DNA of 64,000 nucleotides, taken from positions 2,342,808-2,406,807 of the forward strand of contig OU015495.1 in NCBI GenBank assembly GCA_907164885.2, in the 5' to 3' direction. Below, piece by piece: positions 10,985-20,939 of this stretch; position 1 is the first letter of the stretch, and the number at the start of each line of letters is the position of its first letter. The stretch comes from Dolomedes plantarius (Eukaryota > Arthropoda > Arachnida > Araneae > Dolomedidae). Position numbers and translations under genes: made by a program. Below the pieces are notes generated by a model. The model saw only the letters and a list, made by a program, of their open reading frames with translations. It ran no database searches and was not told the origin of the DNA.

Positions 10985-10988
<4 letters not shown>
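10513..10988 (-). mobile_element. Probable solo LTR in (TA)n
   Basis: It starts TGTCACGG and ends CATCACA with (TA)n directly on both sides. On the - strand a TTTATAAAA box near 10770 precedes AATAAA (about 10630-10625) by roughly 140 bp, leaving a U5 of about 110 bp. This arrangement resembles 8053-8624, but the sequences are different families. Confidence 0.5.
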
Positions 10989-11020
<32 letters not shown>

Positions 11021-11023
<3 letters not shown>

Positions 11024-11863
11024 GTGACCCTCCTATAACACGGTAGATAGGTTCCTAGAAAATGCCGTGTTGTGTGAAACCGTGTTATATGAGACCCAGA
11101 GACAGTACAAAAAAGGGGGTTACGTTCCGAAAACTTATTAAAAACAATTTTTTTTTATATTCCCTACAAGCAAGTTAATTTTTATTAAAAATATAAATGT
11201 ATGTATAACACAACGCGAAAAGAAACAAAACATATTGCTTTCATTTAATGTGACATTAATTTAATAAATTTCTTCCTCATCACTGCTAAGTACAATCAAA
11301 CGAGAACATGTTTTCGATTGAACGATATCACCTTCACTTTCAGAACCTTTTTCTTCATTTAGATTTTTTGCACCTTCTATTCTCTTTAAAAAATCTGTAA
11401 TTTTGGTTTGTTTGCTGGTTCTTGCAAGGTCATTGTAGATTTCACGGTATGGAGATAGACAATTTTGAAGCTTCCATTTGAATTTTCGGCTTCTCTCAGC
11501 GGACGGGTCTGCATTCAAGAAAAATGATTCAAGATTTTCAGCAAAGCTTAGGCCTTCTTACAATTTTATAGAGTTATAAATGAATAAATCATAATTTGTT
11601 CATACATTTTCATGTAAAGCCACTATAATTCATTATTCCTTCCCGTCATTATTTTAAGGTAATTTAGTTTTTAAATGTGTTAAACAAAAATCATGATATC
11701 TAGTGCTGTAGAAGTACAGTGTTGTACAAAGGTTTTCGCAATTTTTTAATGGTATTAGAGCGAAACCGTGTTACAGGTTGCAGTGTTATATGAGGGTTCC
11801 CGCAGTTTATCCTATCGTGTAAGATGCCGTGCTGCATATGATATACTGTAAGAGGGCTAACTG
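11021..11863 (-). mobile_element. pogo/Tigger-type transposon remnant
   Basis: The left end CAGGTGACCCTCCTATAACA and the right end (other strand CAGTTAGCCCTCTTACAG) are imperfect inverted repeats flanked by TA. The inner sequence repeats phrases such as CCGTGTTATATGAG, typical of pogo-type termini. A transposase tail (11518-11261) remains. The element is 843 bp, a deletion derivative. Confidence 0.7.
11261..11518 (-). pseudogene. C-terminal piece of a pogo/Tigger-like transposase
   Basis: An 85-codon frame begins MNADPSAERSRKFKWKL and contains KQTKITDFLKRIE and an acidic end LSSDEEEIY. A lysine-rich ITDFF-like motif followed by an acidic tail is common at the C terminus of Tigger/jerky-type transposases. 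The catalytic core is absent, so it cannot be functional. Confidence 0.5.
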
Positions 11864-11944
11864 TATATCATATGCAGCCCAAGAACATTCCTCATCTCTC
11901 AATATGGCCCAGGCAAGCCAGAAGGTCAGACACCCAAGCTATAG

Positions 11945-12979
11945 AGTTTGAGAATAAAACACTAACCTTTGTACATAAACAACCAGAATTTTGTTGAAAC
12001 TAACTGCTTTTTTATTGCTGCTGTTTTTGTTTTTTTCCATTTAAGTTCATTTGTTCAAAAGTTGACCATAGCGATCTCAACCAACCGACGATTTACAAGT
12101 TAGTATGACAAAATGAAAATACCAAATTATGTAAATGTTTAGCTGGCCCTCCTGAACTGTTGCACTTTCAACATTTTGATAACTGAAATAATACATAGTT
12201 TTTCACATGCACTCAGTTCAGATATTAAGTAAATAGTATCTGATGATGTTTCACTAACAACAAAATTGGTGTTGACTAAACCTGCAAAACGTTGCGACAT
12301 GGCTGACTCAGCGACTCCGAGTCACAGAAAATGAATTAGGGATTGTTAAGAACATATTTTTTTTTCTTCTGAAAATGTCAGAAAAAGGAATAAATAGGGA
12401 ATTTTTTTGAATTTGAACAAAAAAATTTATAAAACTTTTAAAAATTAAAATTTTACAAAATTGTAAAATTACCAGTTCTTTTGAAACGATGAAGCTTCTT
12501 TTTTTAATTACTGCAGACTTCGCGGACCACTTCATTGATGCTCCCGGACTACCAGTTAAGGACCAATGGACTACAAGTTTCAGTTTCCCTCAGGCACCGA
12601 TGGACGTCGTTCCAACAATATATTTTCAACCATGCGCAGTCCAGCCCCATATTAGACTCTGTCCACTCCATTACTCGAAATAATTACATCCGGTGATAGT
12701 TTCGTCTTTAAATATCATGCTTGTATTCCATGTTTACGGCCTTAGTTTATATGTCTAACTTCTTTTCTTACTCTACACAGAGAAAGAGAGAGGCATGAGG
12801 TGTGTACAAATGATTTTCAAAACAATTCCGCAAGGAAAACAACCCAAATCTATTTGTTACTAAAGGTAGGGCAATACCAGTTTAATTCTGAAATAAACTA
12901 TCAGTGTAAAATGAATTATAGGAATAAGAAGAAAAGTTTGATGTTTTATAACAAATATAATGATAATACGATTTATATA
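11945..12979. other. Unassigned AT-rich DNA
   Basis: No gene is supported. Short GC-richer stretches (for example near 12150) look like decayed repeats, but no ends can be defined. Confidence 0.45.
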
Positions 12980-13061
12980 TATCGTCGGTGTTCTGTAAAA
13001 AGAGCGAATACCCATAGAGATTTACATACATATACGTCCTTTTTACAGAACACGGGCGATA
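12980..13061. mobile_element. 82 bp inverted-repeat element (mini-MITE)
   Basis: TATCGTCGGTGTTCTGTAAA at the left is matched inverted at the right (other strand TATCGCCCGTGTTCTGTAAA), giving about 27 bp arms around a 28 bp centre, with TA-rich flanks. It could fold into a hairpin. Confidence 0.65.
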
Positions 13062-13136
13062 TATTGACACTGTTAAAGGAGTATATAGCTGATATCAGAA
13101 AAGAATAACGAAAAAATCAGCCGCCAAACCTAGGCA

Positions 13137-13417
13137 ACAGGATTTTATGTTGTTGTGACTTATGCCACCTGGCCGAAACATGCCTGACCAAGTCTCCACT
13201 GCGGGCAGAGGACCCTAGTTTACAATGGCCCCACAAGGGTCGGAGTCTAACTTTAGCCATGTGCCACATCAATTTTGACCGATCACCCCCTACCCCAAGG
13301 GATCGAACATCCTCCCACCCACTGACTTCAGAGGACTTTTGGTCTGTGGATTCAACGTGTTCACATCGGACTCAGACACGGAGGTATTTAATGGCGTCCG
13401 TCAAAATTCGAACTGAG
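13137..13417 (-). mobile_element. tRNA-derived SINE, copy 3 (head truncated)
   Basis: The tail GGCATAAGTCACAACAAC (near 13150), the core TTAGACTCCGACCCTTGTGG and a degenerate B box AGTTCGAATTTTG match copy 2. The A box is missing: the SINE stops where the inverted duplication begins at 13418. Confidence 0.7.
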
Positions 13418-13700
13418 CTTCCTAAATCCTATTTATCAGAATTTTTATTAACCCTGAAAGAGGCTATGTGAAAAATTATTTATATTAGATTCAATCCTTT
13501 ATTGAAAATTCATGGTTTAAAAAATATTTCATAGCCTTTTGCCACTCTTGACAAAATACCAGTGTTTGTCCCACTGTGCTTTTAAGTTGTTCCTTCTATC
13601 TATCGTTTCTGCAACATAAAGTTCTGGAAGAGAGCGTGACTAATGTAATTTCTTCTAGCTGTATTTATAGTAAATGTTGCTTTCAAAACGTACCTTACAG
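13418..13700 (+). repeat. Left arm of a large inverted duplication
   Basis: It is the reverse complement of 14767-15048 at about nine in ten bases by eye, from CTTCCTAAATCC to CCTTACAG. No ORF, tRNA or terminal motif is seen in the arm. Confidence 0.9.
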
Positions 13701-14654
13701 CCTCTAGCGAAAGGCAAAAGTATCAAAATGTTTCTGAGGTTTAAATTTAGTCTGCGGTTTAAATGTTATTCCTCTATATCCAAAGGTATACTCCTTAACA
13801 AATTTCGATCGTAGACGTAAAAGAAATACCGTATTTTTAGGACGCATCTCAAATTTATGGGAGGATTTTTAGCAAAGGATATTTTGTATTTTGTTAGATA
13901 TATAAAGATATTTTCAACTTCTTACTTAATATAGACAAAAATGTATGTAATAAAAAATATATTTAATAAATATGATAAAAATATATATATATATAAAATA
14001 AATATAATCTCTCTATTCTAGAAAAAGTAACTCCCGCTGCCGCTGTCAAAAGCTTGTCACGCTATCTCCTCCGAAATCGCTGGGGGTATGGAGTCGAGAG
14101 CGATACGAATGGATGCAGAAAAATGGGGGGGACCAAAGTAAGACATGTCTCATCTTCGTCGGACTTTAAGTTTTTTTTTTTTTAATTTTATGTTTTGTGG
14201 GAAAATATTGACTTTTTCCTCTTCAGATTACGATAACTCGCCAAAAAAATGATCGTAGAATTTGGATCTTTTTATAGTCTAAGACTACAGACATTTCTCA
14301 TTCAAACTAGACCTCATTTGTTTAAAAGAAATTTAAACAGACTAATATTTTCATCAAAGAATGAAACACAGTTTTTCAAGAAATATCGTCCCATTTGTGG
14401 ATGTAATATCGATGATCCTCGAGTTTTTATCTTACAAAGAAAATATTTACATCATCTGGAAGCTGAAAGCTTTCTTATTCATATAAACCTCATTTCAAGT
14501 CTATATCTTAAATTTTCGATTTTTAATTGAATTTTAAAGCTGATAATTCAACAGTGATGAAACGCCCTTCACATTAAGGGTGACAACAGTAAATAGATGG
14601 AAGCTGTTACATTGCCCGAGAATCTCCCCTATGTATCTCGCTATTAGCCATAAC

Positions 14655-14694
14655 AGAGGAGCGAGCGTAGCGAGCCTAGGGGCGAAGCCCCTAA
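14655..14694 (+). mobile_element. Possible Helitron 3' terminus
   Basis: A 15-base hairpin AGGGGCGAAGCCCCT (14678-14692) runs into CTAA followed by T, a pattern resembling Helitron 3' ends (hairpin, CTRR, T). The preceding GCGAGCGTAGCGAGC is CpG-rich. No matching 5' end was identified. Confidence 0.35.
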
Positions 14695-14766
14695 TATGTA
14701 TAATAAATATATAAAATATATAATAAAACATTCATTTTATTTTAATGTTACCTTCGGACCATAAGA

Positions 14767-15048
14767 CTGTAAGGTAAGTTTTGAAAGTAACATTTACTAT
14801 AAATATAGCTAGAAGAAATTACATTAGTCGCGCTCTCTTTCTGAACTTTATGTTGCAGAAACGATAGGTAGAAGGAACAACTTAAACAAACAGAGGGACA
14901 AACACTGGTATTTTGTCAAGAAGGGCAAAAGGCTAGGAATTTTTTTAAACCATGAATTTTCAATAAAAGAGTGAATCTAATATAAATAATTTTTCACATA
15001 ACCGCTTTCAGGGTTAATAAAGAATTCTGATAAATAGGATTTAGGAAG
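14767..15048 (-). repeat. Right arm of the large inverted duplication
   Basis: It mirrors 13418-13700 with a spacer of about 1.07 kb. The arm lies inside the putative element 13829-15178, whereas its partner lies outside, so it is not a terminal repeat of that element. Confidence 0.9.
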
Positions 15049-15178
15049 TTATTATGTGATAACAATTTTCTTTTTAGTCAACCGGAATTAAAATAGGGTC
15101 TCACCGGATAAGACGCACCACAATTTTAAGTCGATTTTTTTATGTAAAAAAGTATGTCTTATGGTCCGAAAAATACGG

Positions 15179-15899
15179 TAAGCCCTGAGTAAAATCTCAT
15201 TTTCCTTCTCTGAAATAGAAAATTTTCTGTAATTGCTGAATAGTTCGTATCCTTTGTGCACATTATTAAAACTGCGCCAACTTGGTATACCTGTCACAGA
15301 GTTTCAACAAACTGCATGTATACGAGTATATAGATATTTTTTTAATAATAACCATTGTCTCATAAATTTATGGAAGTTGGAAGCAACGAAAATTCCACGA
15401 AGAAAAGAGTAATAAAAAATCTAATTCGGCTCTCCGTCGCCTCTCACAAAGGTCAAATCAATATCGGATGCCCGTGGAAGCTGTGATTTGTGTTGAGTCA
15501 GTATTTTTTAAATAATCATCTCTCGTATCCCCACTTAGTACTTCAAACTAGAGATTATTTTGGCCTGCAAAAATGTAAGTCAAAATCTTGCTCTTGCTTA
15601 ATGATTATCACGTAAGGGCGCGTCCACGCTTGTATCGTATATCACGAAGATGGACAATCTCATTATTTTTTAGGTTTTTGGACATAATAGGAATCCATTC
15701 GCAAGTTGTCCTTAGATCCAATACACCGGACAGTTTTGAAATATGGCGATTGTATCTGCATTCTTTGGCCTTTAATTATAAATATATCTCAATATTAACA
15801 ATTTTATATTTTGTCATAAAACGCAGAATTATTAATTTCAATTTGAAAAAAAGAGAGTTTTTTGCAAAAGGAATAATCAAGGTTGAAAGAGACGTTGCA
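15179..15899. other. Unassigned DNA
   Basis: A 120-codon open frame (15588-15950) has no recognisable domain and runs into hAT-like repeat DNA. I do not call it a gene. Confidence 0.45.
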
Positions 15900-15998
15900 C
15901 TTTATGCCACGCGCGCCTGCTGGTGTTCCAAAAATTGGCGCGCCCGCTGAAGGGTTAAAAAAAACGGGCCGCGGTCGAAAAAAGTTTGCGCACCACTG
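15900..15998. mobile_element. hAT terminus fragment
   Basis: The end reads AAAAAAGTTTGCGCACCACTG (other strand CAGTGGTGCGCAAAC), a typical hAT terminal repeat, preceded by CpG-rich GCGCGCC blocks. The partner end was not found nearby. Confidence 0.5.
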
Positions 15999-17029
15999 GC
16001 ATAAGCGATAAAAATCTTAACCAATCACACAGCTCAACACAATGACCACGTAATATATCAAACCAATCACAGGTCATGTCAACAATCACATCGCCAATGA
16101 AGGAACACTACGCCATGCTGTGAAAGCAGTATGAATAAAACCTTACAGTCCCATTACCAATATAGATTCATTTTTCTGATCATAGTTTTGCAGTGAATAA
16201 AAGTATTATATCTCTTTAAGGTAACACGAAGCTTTGATAGGAACTCATCTTTCATCTAAACTTACTGTGACATTTAAAAAAGGATTTAAAATGGCTTTAG
16301 TCTATCTATATTAATAATTCCGAATAAGTGACCAAACATGTTTTTTTTTTTTTTTTTATCAGAGGCGATCAATAAATTGCATCTTTTTTTATCTGGTATT
16401 ACCTAAATATTACTGCAAAACTAAAATAACTTCAGACTGTGGCTGAATTGGAATTACAGCCCTGCAAAAACTTTTATTCAATAACCCATGACCAGACTGC
16501 AATGACAATCATTCTATCCTGTTCCTACTCATTTCACAGGTAAAGAATTCTTACAAATATGGTGCAACTGTGTAACGTTATTGCCGTACTAAATTACAGA
16601 CAAATTCGGAATTTTATTCTCGTCCAGATGAACACAGCGAAGTCAATCAATGTGATTTTGACACCTCTCGATGATTCCATACTTTTAAAAAGACTTTTGA
16701 AGAGTTTTTAGTATGATTGATACAATTATAATGATTTCCTTCTAGCCAAAAATTCGCTAAATATTTTTTTGTGCAGAAACCATAATAAACATTGCAATTA
16801 TTATTATTGGTAGTGTAGACGTGCTATAAATAGAGCTTTTATCTACGCAATGGGTGATTTTAAATACATCCTAAAACCATTAAGAGGTTACGATTTATTC
16901 GACTCTGAATGCAAGATGAGTCAAGGCGATATGCGATGTTACCTTCAGATAAAATTTTGTCTCTCTCAGATTTCTCACTAATTAGCATAATGAATGAAGA
17001 TTTTATTTTTCCTTAACACGCGATAATAA
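15999..17029. other. Unassigned AT-rich DNA
   Basis: I see no gene or defined repeat. Confidence 0.5.
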
Positions 17030-17595
17030 CTCTTGAAGTTCGTTTTTCTTTTTTCTATTTCTATTTTCTCCACCTCGATAACAAAATCTGCTTGGAAATA
17101 TTTTCGTTCATCATTAAAATAACATAAATACGAGAGAGAAAATTTGCTTCTATTACTCAGTCAAGTTATAAAGATTAGGGGCGGGATATTAATTATCTTC
17201 GAAAACAGAAGTTTATGAATCGTATAATGTTACGCTTTATATTACATAGTTATTCTGTTTCCATTTTTTATTTTTCTCCAAACCTTGCAAGCAAAATTTT
17301 TTCGTTCTTCGCTAAATTAACTTACCCCCGAAAAAGAAATTTGTCTCTATTTCTCAGTGAACTTTAAAAAAGGGGCGGGACTATTATCTCTGAAAACAAA
17401 AGTTCAGAAAATGCATAATATTTCGCTTCATATTATACAATTAAATATGGCTGTTAATTACCTTTAAAAATAAAAGTTTATTTATTGTATATTTCGCTTT
17501 AAATTGCAAAATTAAGTGGAGCCATTAATTACTCTGAAAACAAAAGTTCTTAAACTGCATAATATTTCGCTTTTTATTACACAATTAATTGAAAT
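17030..17595. repeat. Degenerate tandem repeat array
   Basis: Two diverged units of about 194 bp are marked by AGGGGCGGGA at about 17177 and 17371, and by pyrimidine-rich ATTTTCTCCA-like starts. They are followed by three shorter units of about 75 bp that share CTCTGAAAACAAAAGTTC and CATAATATTTCGCTTT. Confidence 0.6.
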
Positions 17596-18065
17596 AATAA
17601 AGGAATATGAAAAGACTTTTGAGGTTTTAAATTTAACTAAAAAAGAAAAGTCCTCCAAAACGTCGAAAAATGTCTTTTAAGAATAAAGTCATAAGAATAT
17701 GATTTTTAAGAACTGTCATTCACGTGCTTCTCTTCGCCCAAAATTCAGATGAATAAGATTCTAAAATTGTACTAGAAAATATAAATATCTGATTTAGAAT
17801 GATGAGAATAATCAATACATACGAGACTAGAAATAAGAGCGTTCACAATTATATATGTAAGAGAAAACAGTCTCTAGTGATGTTAACAAAGACAAGTGAA
17901 TGAAAGCTAAATGAACTTTATTGTTATAGTTCTGGGGGAAGGGGTTAAACACCTCCAAAACCCTTAAAAATCTTTATTATTGATAAAGTTTTACAAAACT
18001 GATGGTGAAACTATGTTATTAGACTTACTGTTTCGTAAATTTTATCATTTTAAAAGATTGCGATT
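17596..18065. other. Unassigned AT-rich DNA
   Basis: No gene or repeat boundary is seen. Confidence 0.5.
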
Positions 18066-18175
18066 TAACGTAGGATCACGTTCCTCAATAACGGTCCTGC
18101 GGAGAGAAAAAAAAATGTTTGGCGTCACGAGTTATAATTTTGGCAGCGCGCCAAACCCGGTAGCAGTAAACAGTT
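18066..18175 (+). repeat. Dispersed repeat R1, copy 1
   Basis: This stretch (GTTCCTCAATAACGGTCC … CAGTTAAACAGAAAAGT … AAAATGCGTCA) matches, in reverse, the sequence at 47425-47590. The copy here is about 50 bp shorter. It is followed by a C12 run and an A15 run (18205-18233), so it could be the 3' end of a retroposon. Confidence 0.65.
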
Positions 18176-18439
18176 AAACAGAAAAGTACCAAAATGCGTC
18201 ACCACCCCCCCCCCCCTCAAAAAAAAAAAAAAAGAGGTAGGCAACGATAAGTAATCCTTCATTAATAACCCACAGTAGTTTCGTTAGAAGAGACTACTTG
18301 AAATATTTTTTTTAAATCTGCTCCCTTTTGCATTTATTTATTTATGTATAGTTGCATTGTTTTCTAAAAGAAAAAAAAAGATGTTTAGAGTGAAATGAAC
18401 AGGGAATGAAAACTGAAGCCTTTAACATATTTTCCTATT

Positions 18440-19224
18440 TGAGGCGGTGAAAGACAAAGTGGTGTAAGTCACATTTTCAACTTTTTTCATTTGAGGTGGA
18501 AAATGTAATCTCCATGTTCAATTTATAGTGCAACTTCAAATAATTATTATCTGCAATATTATAACTAGTTGGTACCCGTAAAAACATGACGGCTAGATAA
18601 TAAATATGTGCACTAATACACAAATTATTCTCAACACATCAATGCCAAATATTGAAAAAAATAATGCGCAGAAACAAATTGATGAGTTTAAGCGGCCTCG
18701 TGCTTAGTGAGTATCTAAAGCCAGATTTAAAAATGTCACTGAGCATGCGCAGAAAGCAATTTTTTTTTAATTGTAAATTATCGCTAATTAAACAGCGCGA
18801 AATAAACAATTTCCATCAGGTTTAATCGTATATTTCACAAACATAATTATAAAAATAAAAATGGCAGATTGAGACGTGTGTATCATCAAAACATGTCACT
18901 GAGCATACGCAGAAACAGTGAGTTTCTAAAGCTAGATTTCATAATGCCACTGAGCATGCGCAGAAATCAATTTTAAATTGTAAATTATCACTAAATAAAG
19001 GAAATTGTGGTTACAAAAACCAAATTTGACAAATCTACAGATTACAATCTTTCATTTAAGACCAAAATGAAGTAAATTGATGCAGTAGTTTTCTCTCACG
19101 GACTGCCCAAAAAGTCGGCTTAACAACTTAAATATATAGATTATTAAGAATTATAATTTGTTTAATTTATAGTAGAATTTTTTGTAGTTTTTGCAGTAAA
19201 ACGCTTTTGACTTACACCGCCTCA
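18440..19224. mobile_element. Inverted-repeat element, family M2, expanded copy
   Basis: The left end TGAGGCGGTGAAAGACAAAG and the right end ACTTACACCGCCTCA match the short copy at 26736-26981. This copy is about 540 bp longer. The extra DNA contains three occurrences of CACTGAGCATGCGCAGAAA (one with a single change), at about 18738, 18897 and 18949, inside a 75 bp direct repeat. Confidence 0.6.
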
Positions 19225-20700
19225 TTTAATAAAAGCCTTACATGTCAATTAAGAATGCTTCATTGGTGTTTTCCATGCTTACTTTAGAATCATACTAAAG
19301 TTTTTGACAAGGTCATTAGATAAATATAAACGAAATCTACTTACTTGGAGATTTTATTAAGTATTAAACCATTAATAATTTCTTAGTTGAGTTTTTCAAC
19401 ATTTTTTCTCTTAAATTCATTTCTATTTAATGAATTTATTTTTCAACTAAGTTTATATGAGGGGCGATAAAACTCTATCCATTTGTCTCTCAAGTAATAT
19501 TTCACCTTCTTATTTGATTCATAAAGCTATAGCATTAACCACTATAATATAACGTATATTCGCAGTGTTTAGTTTTCGAGGAATTTTTAACTCGCCCCCA
19601 CACACAAACTTCACTCAAAATGCACTTTGTTTTTTAGCTTTTAACCAACGGCTTAATACAAAGATCGTGATTTATTTCTGATCTTAATTCGGTTAAAATT
19701 GAACAAAAGAAAAATAGGCTCAATAGAAGAAATCGATTTTCAGATTTTCAATACCCCCGATATCTTAAAAACAAGCAAACTAGAGAAAACTCCGCAGTTT
19801 ACATATACTAAATGTCCTCCTGTTGTCGAATTACAAAAATTTGCAAAGCAAAATATTCAATGTGTATTCAAGAGTCATTAGATTCTGATAAGACTCAGAA
19901 ATTAATATTAACCAAACACTGAATTATAATCTAAATTAACTTTCTTGTTGAACATGAGAGAAAAAATTTTATTCTATTTATTTGTTGACCATATTAAAAA
20001 TTTATATTGAAAATAGTAACTATTGAGTTATTAACAGATTATCAATAATTACCTACATTTAAATGTAATCGTTTGCTAAATGTAACTGCTCAAGTTATTA
20101 ATTGAAAAAAAAGTCTCACGATATCTCCCTCCCCCACTTTATTTTCGCGATTTGTAAAATTCTGATTGAAAATCATGACAAAAACCATCTTTAGATATGT
20201 AAATTTGCCTAAAGGAATCACGAGCTCTAATGTTACGATAAATACCTCTAATATATCTTAAGGTTTGCAAAATATTGTAATACGAACGTAAAATTTCAAA
20301 ATATAACGTTTGAAAATAAAGTTAATCTGAAACGTTATCATTAGATATTAATAATTAATATACAATATGTATAAAACATGTATTATCGTTAGTCGCCATG
20401 TGACTTAACAACTGATTATATTTATTTTGTGCGTATTAAAAACATAACATATACTTAACGAAATACCTATTTTTTTTTCCCACGATAAAACAACAATAAC
20501 AAATAATCTTAGAATTGCCCTTGTAATTTAAGCTAGAACTGAGCTTTTAAGAGTAGTCATTCATAATTTCCTGCTCCCATTATCAACACAAACTAGACTA
20601 CTGTTATCGTATGTCAGACGGATTACGCTTACAAAGAAAACGATAAAGTGACTCAATGCTTTATCGGATCTGTCATTCATTAAAGAAAAACCCTAAAGAT
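19225..20700. other. Unassigned AT-rich DNA upstream of the ankyrin gene
   Basis: A 60-codon frame at 19699-19881 starts with a near-cognate codon and has no known domain. No repeats are recognised. Confidence 0.5.
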
Positions 20701-20939
20701 AAAACTGCTAATACGAATTGTTTGGGGAAAAGATAACAGAGAGGGGAAGAAAATAGAAGACTCTAGGGATTTTTCTTCCCCGACAGGAAGAGTTTCCTCG
20801 CGGCTGGAAACAAATTACTATTTCTGCCGATACACTCATAACAAGCAGTCGCGAGGTTGTAGCATGCGTGAAATTGTTTGCGGCGCATCGGAAACTTCAC
20901 TCTAGAGGCAGTTTTGAAAAATTATAACCTTAGTTCAAT
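20701..20939 (+). promoter_or_regulatory. Probable promoter and 5' UTR of the ankyrin-repeat gene
   Basis: This GC-richer stretch lies directly before the start codon and has no clear TATA box. It carries GGGATTTTTC (20766-20775), which resembles a Rel/NF-kB site, and two GATAA motifs nearby. All are short motifs that occur by chance in AT-rich DNA. An in-frame TAG at 20931-20933 ends any upstream reading frame. Confidence 0.4.

Larger units (their letters stand above)
6821..11020. repeat. Series of (TA)n tracts between nested elements
   Basis: TA tracts lie at about 6821-6889, 7043-7058, 7223-7257, 8027-8052, 8625-8698, 9028-9066, 10477-10512 and 10989-11020. Nearly every element in the nest ends where a TA tract begins. 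This fits serial insertion into one long TA tract. Confidence 0.85.
6440..11936. mobile_element. hAT element acting as container for a 5 kb transposon nest
   Basis: The left end CAGGGGCGTCCAGTCC (6440) has the typical hAT form, followed by TGCGGCCC. The right end, read on the other strand from 11936, is CTTGGGTGTCTGACC followed by GGCTTGCCTGGGCC, also typical of hAT termini. The flanks CTATAGAT (6432-6439) and CTATAGAG (11937-11944) match at 7 of 8 bases, as an 8 bp target duplication would. Only about 380 bp on the left and 70 bp on the right belong to the hAT; the rest is (TA)n and other elements. The right terminus has decayed (CAAG for CTG). Confidence 0.5.
13829..15178. mobile_element. 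DNA transposon of the CCGTATTTTT type
   Basis: The left end CCGTATTTTTAGGACGC and the right end GGTCCGAAAAATACGG are imperfect inverted repeats, each next to TA. A second such motif (TTCGGACCATAAGAC) lies at 14753-14767, so two related elements may be merged here. The interior contains the right arm of the inverted duplication and no convincing transposase. Confidence 0.4.

Noticed and set aside
14249..14530. 93-codon frame starting with ATG
   Set aside because: It lies inside a putative transposon between inverted arms and resembles no transposase.
15588..15950. 120-codon + strand frame
   Set aside because: No recognisable domain, and its end lies in hAT-like repeat sequence.
19699..19881. 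Possible small exon upstream of the ankyrin gene
   Set aside because: The start codon is not ATG, there is no domain, and the ankyrin gene has an in-frame stop just before its own ATG.
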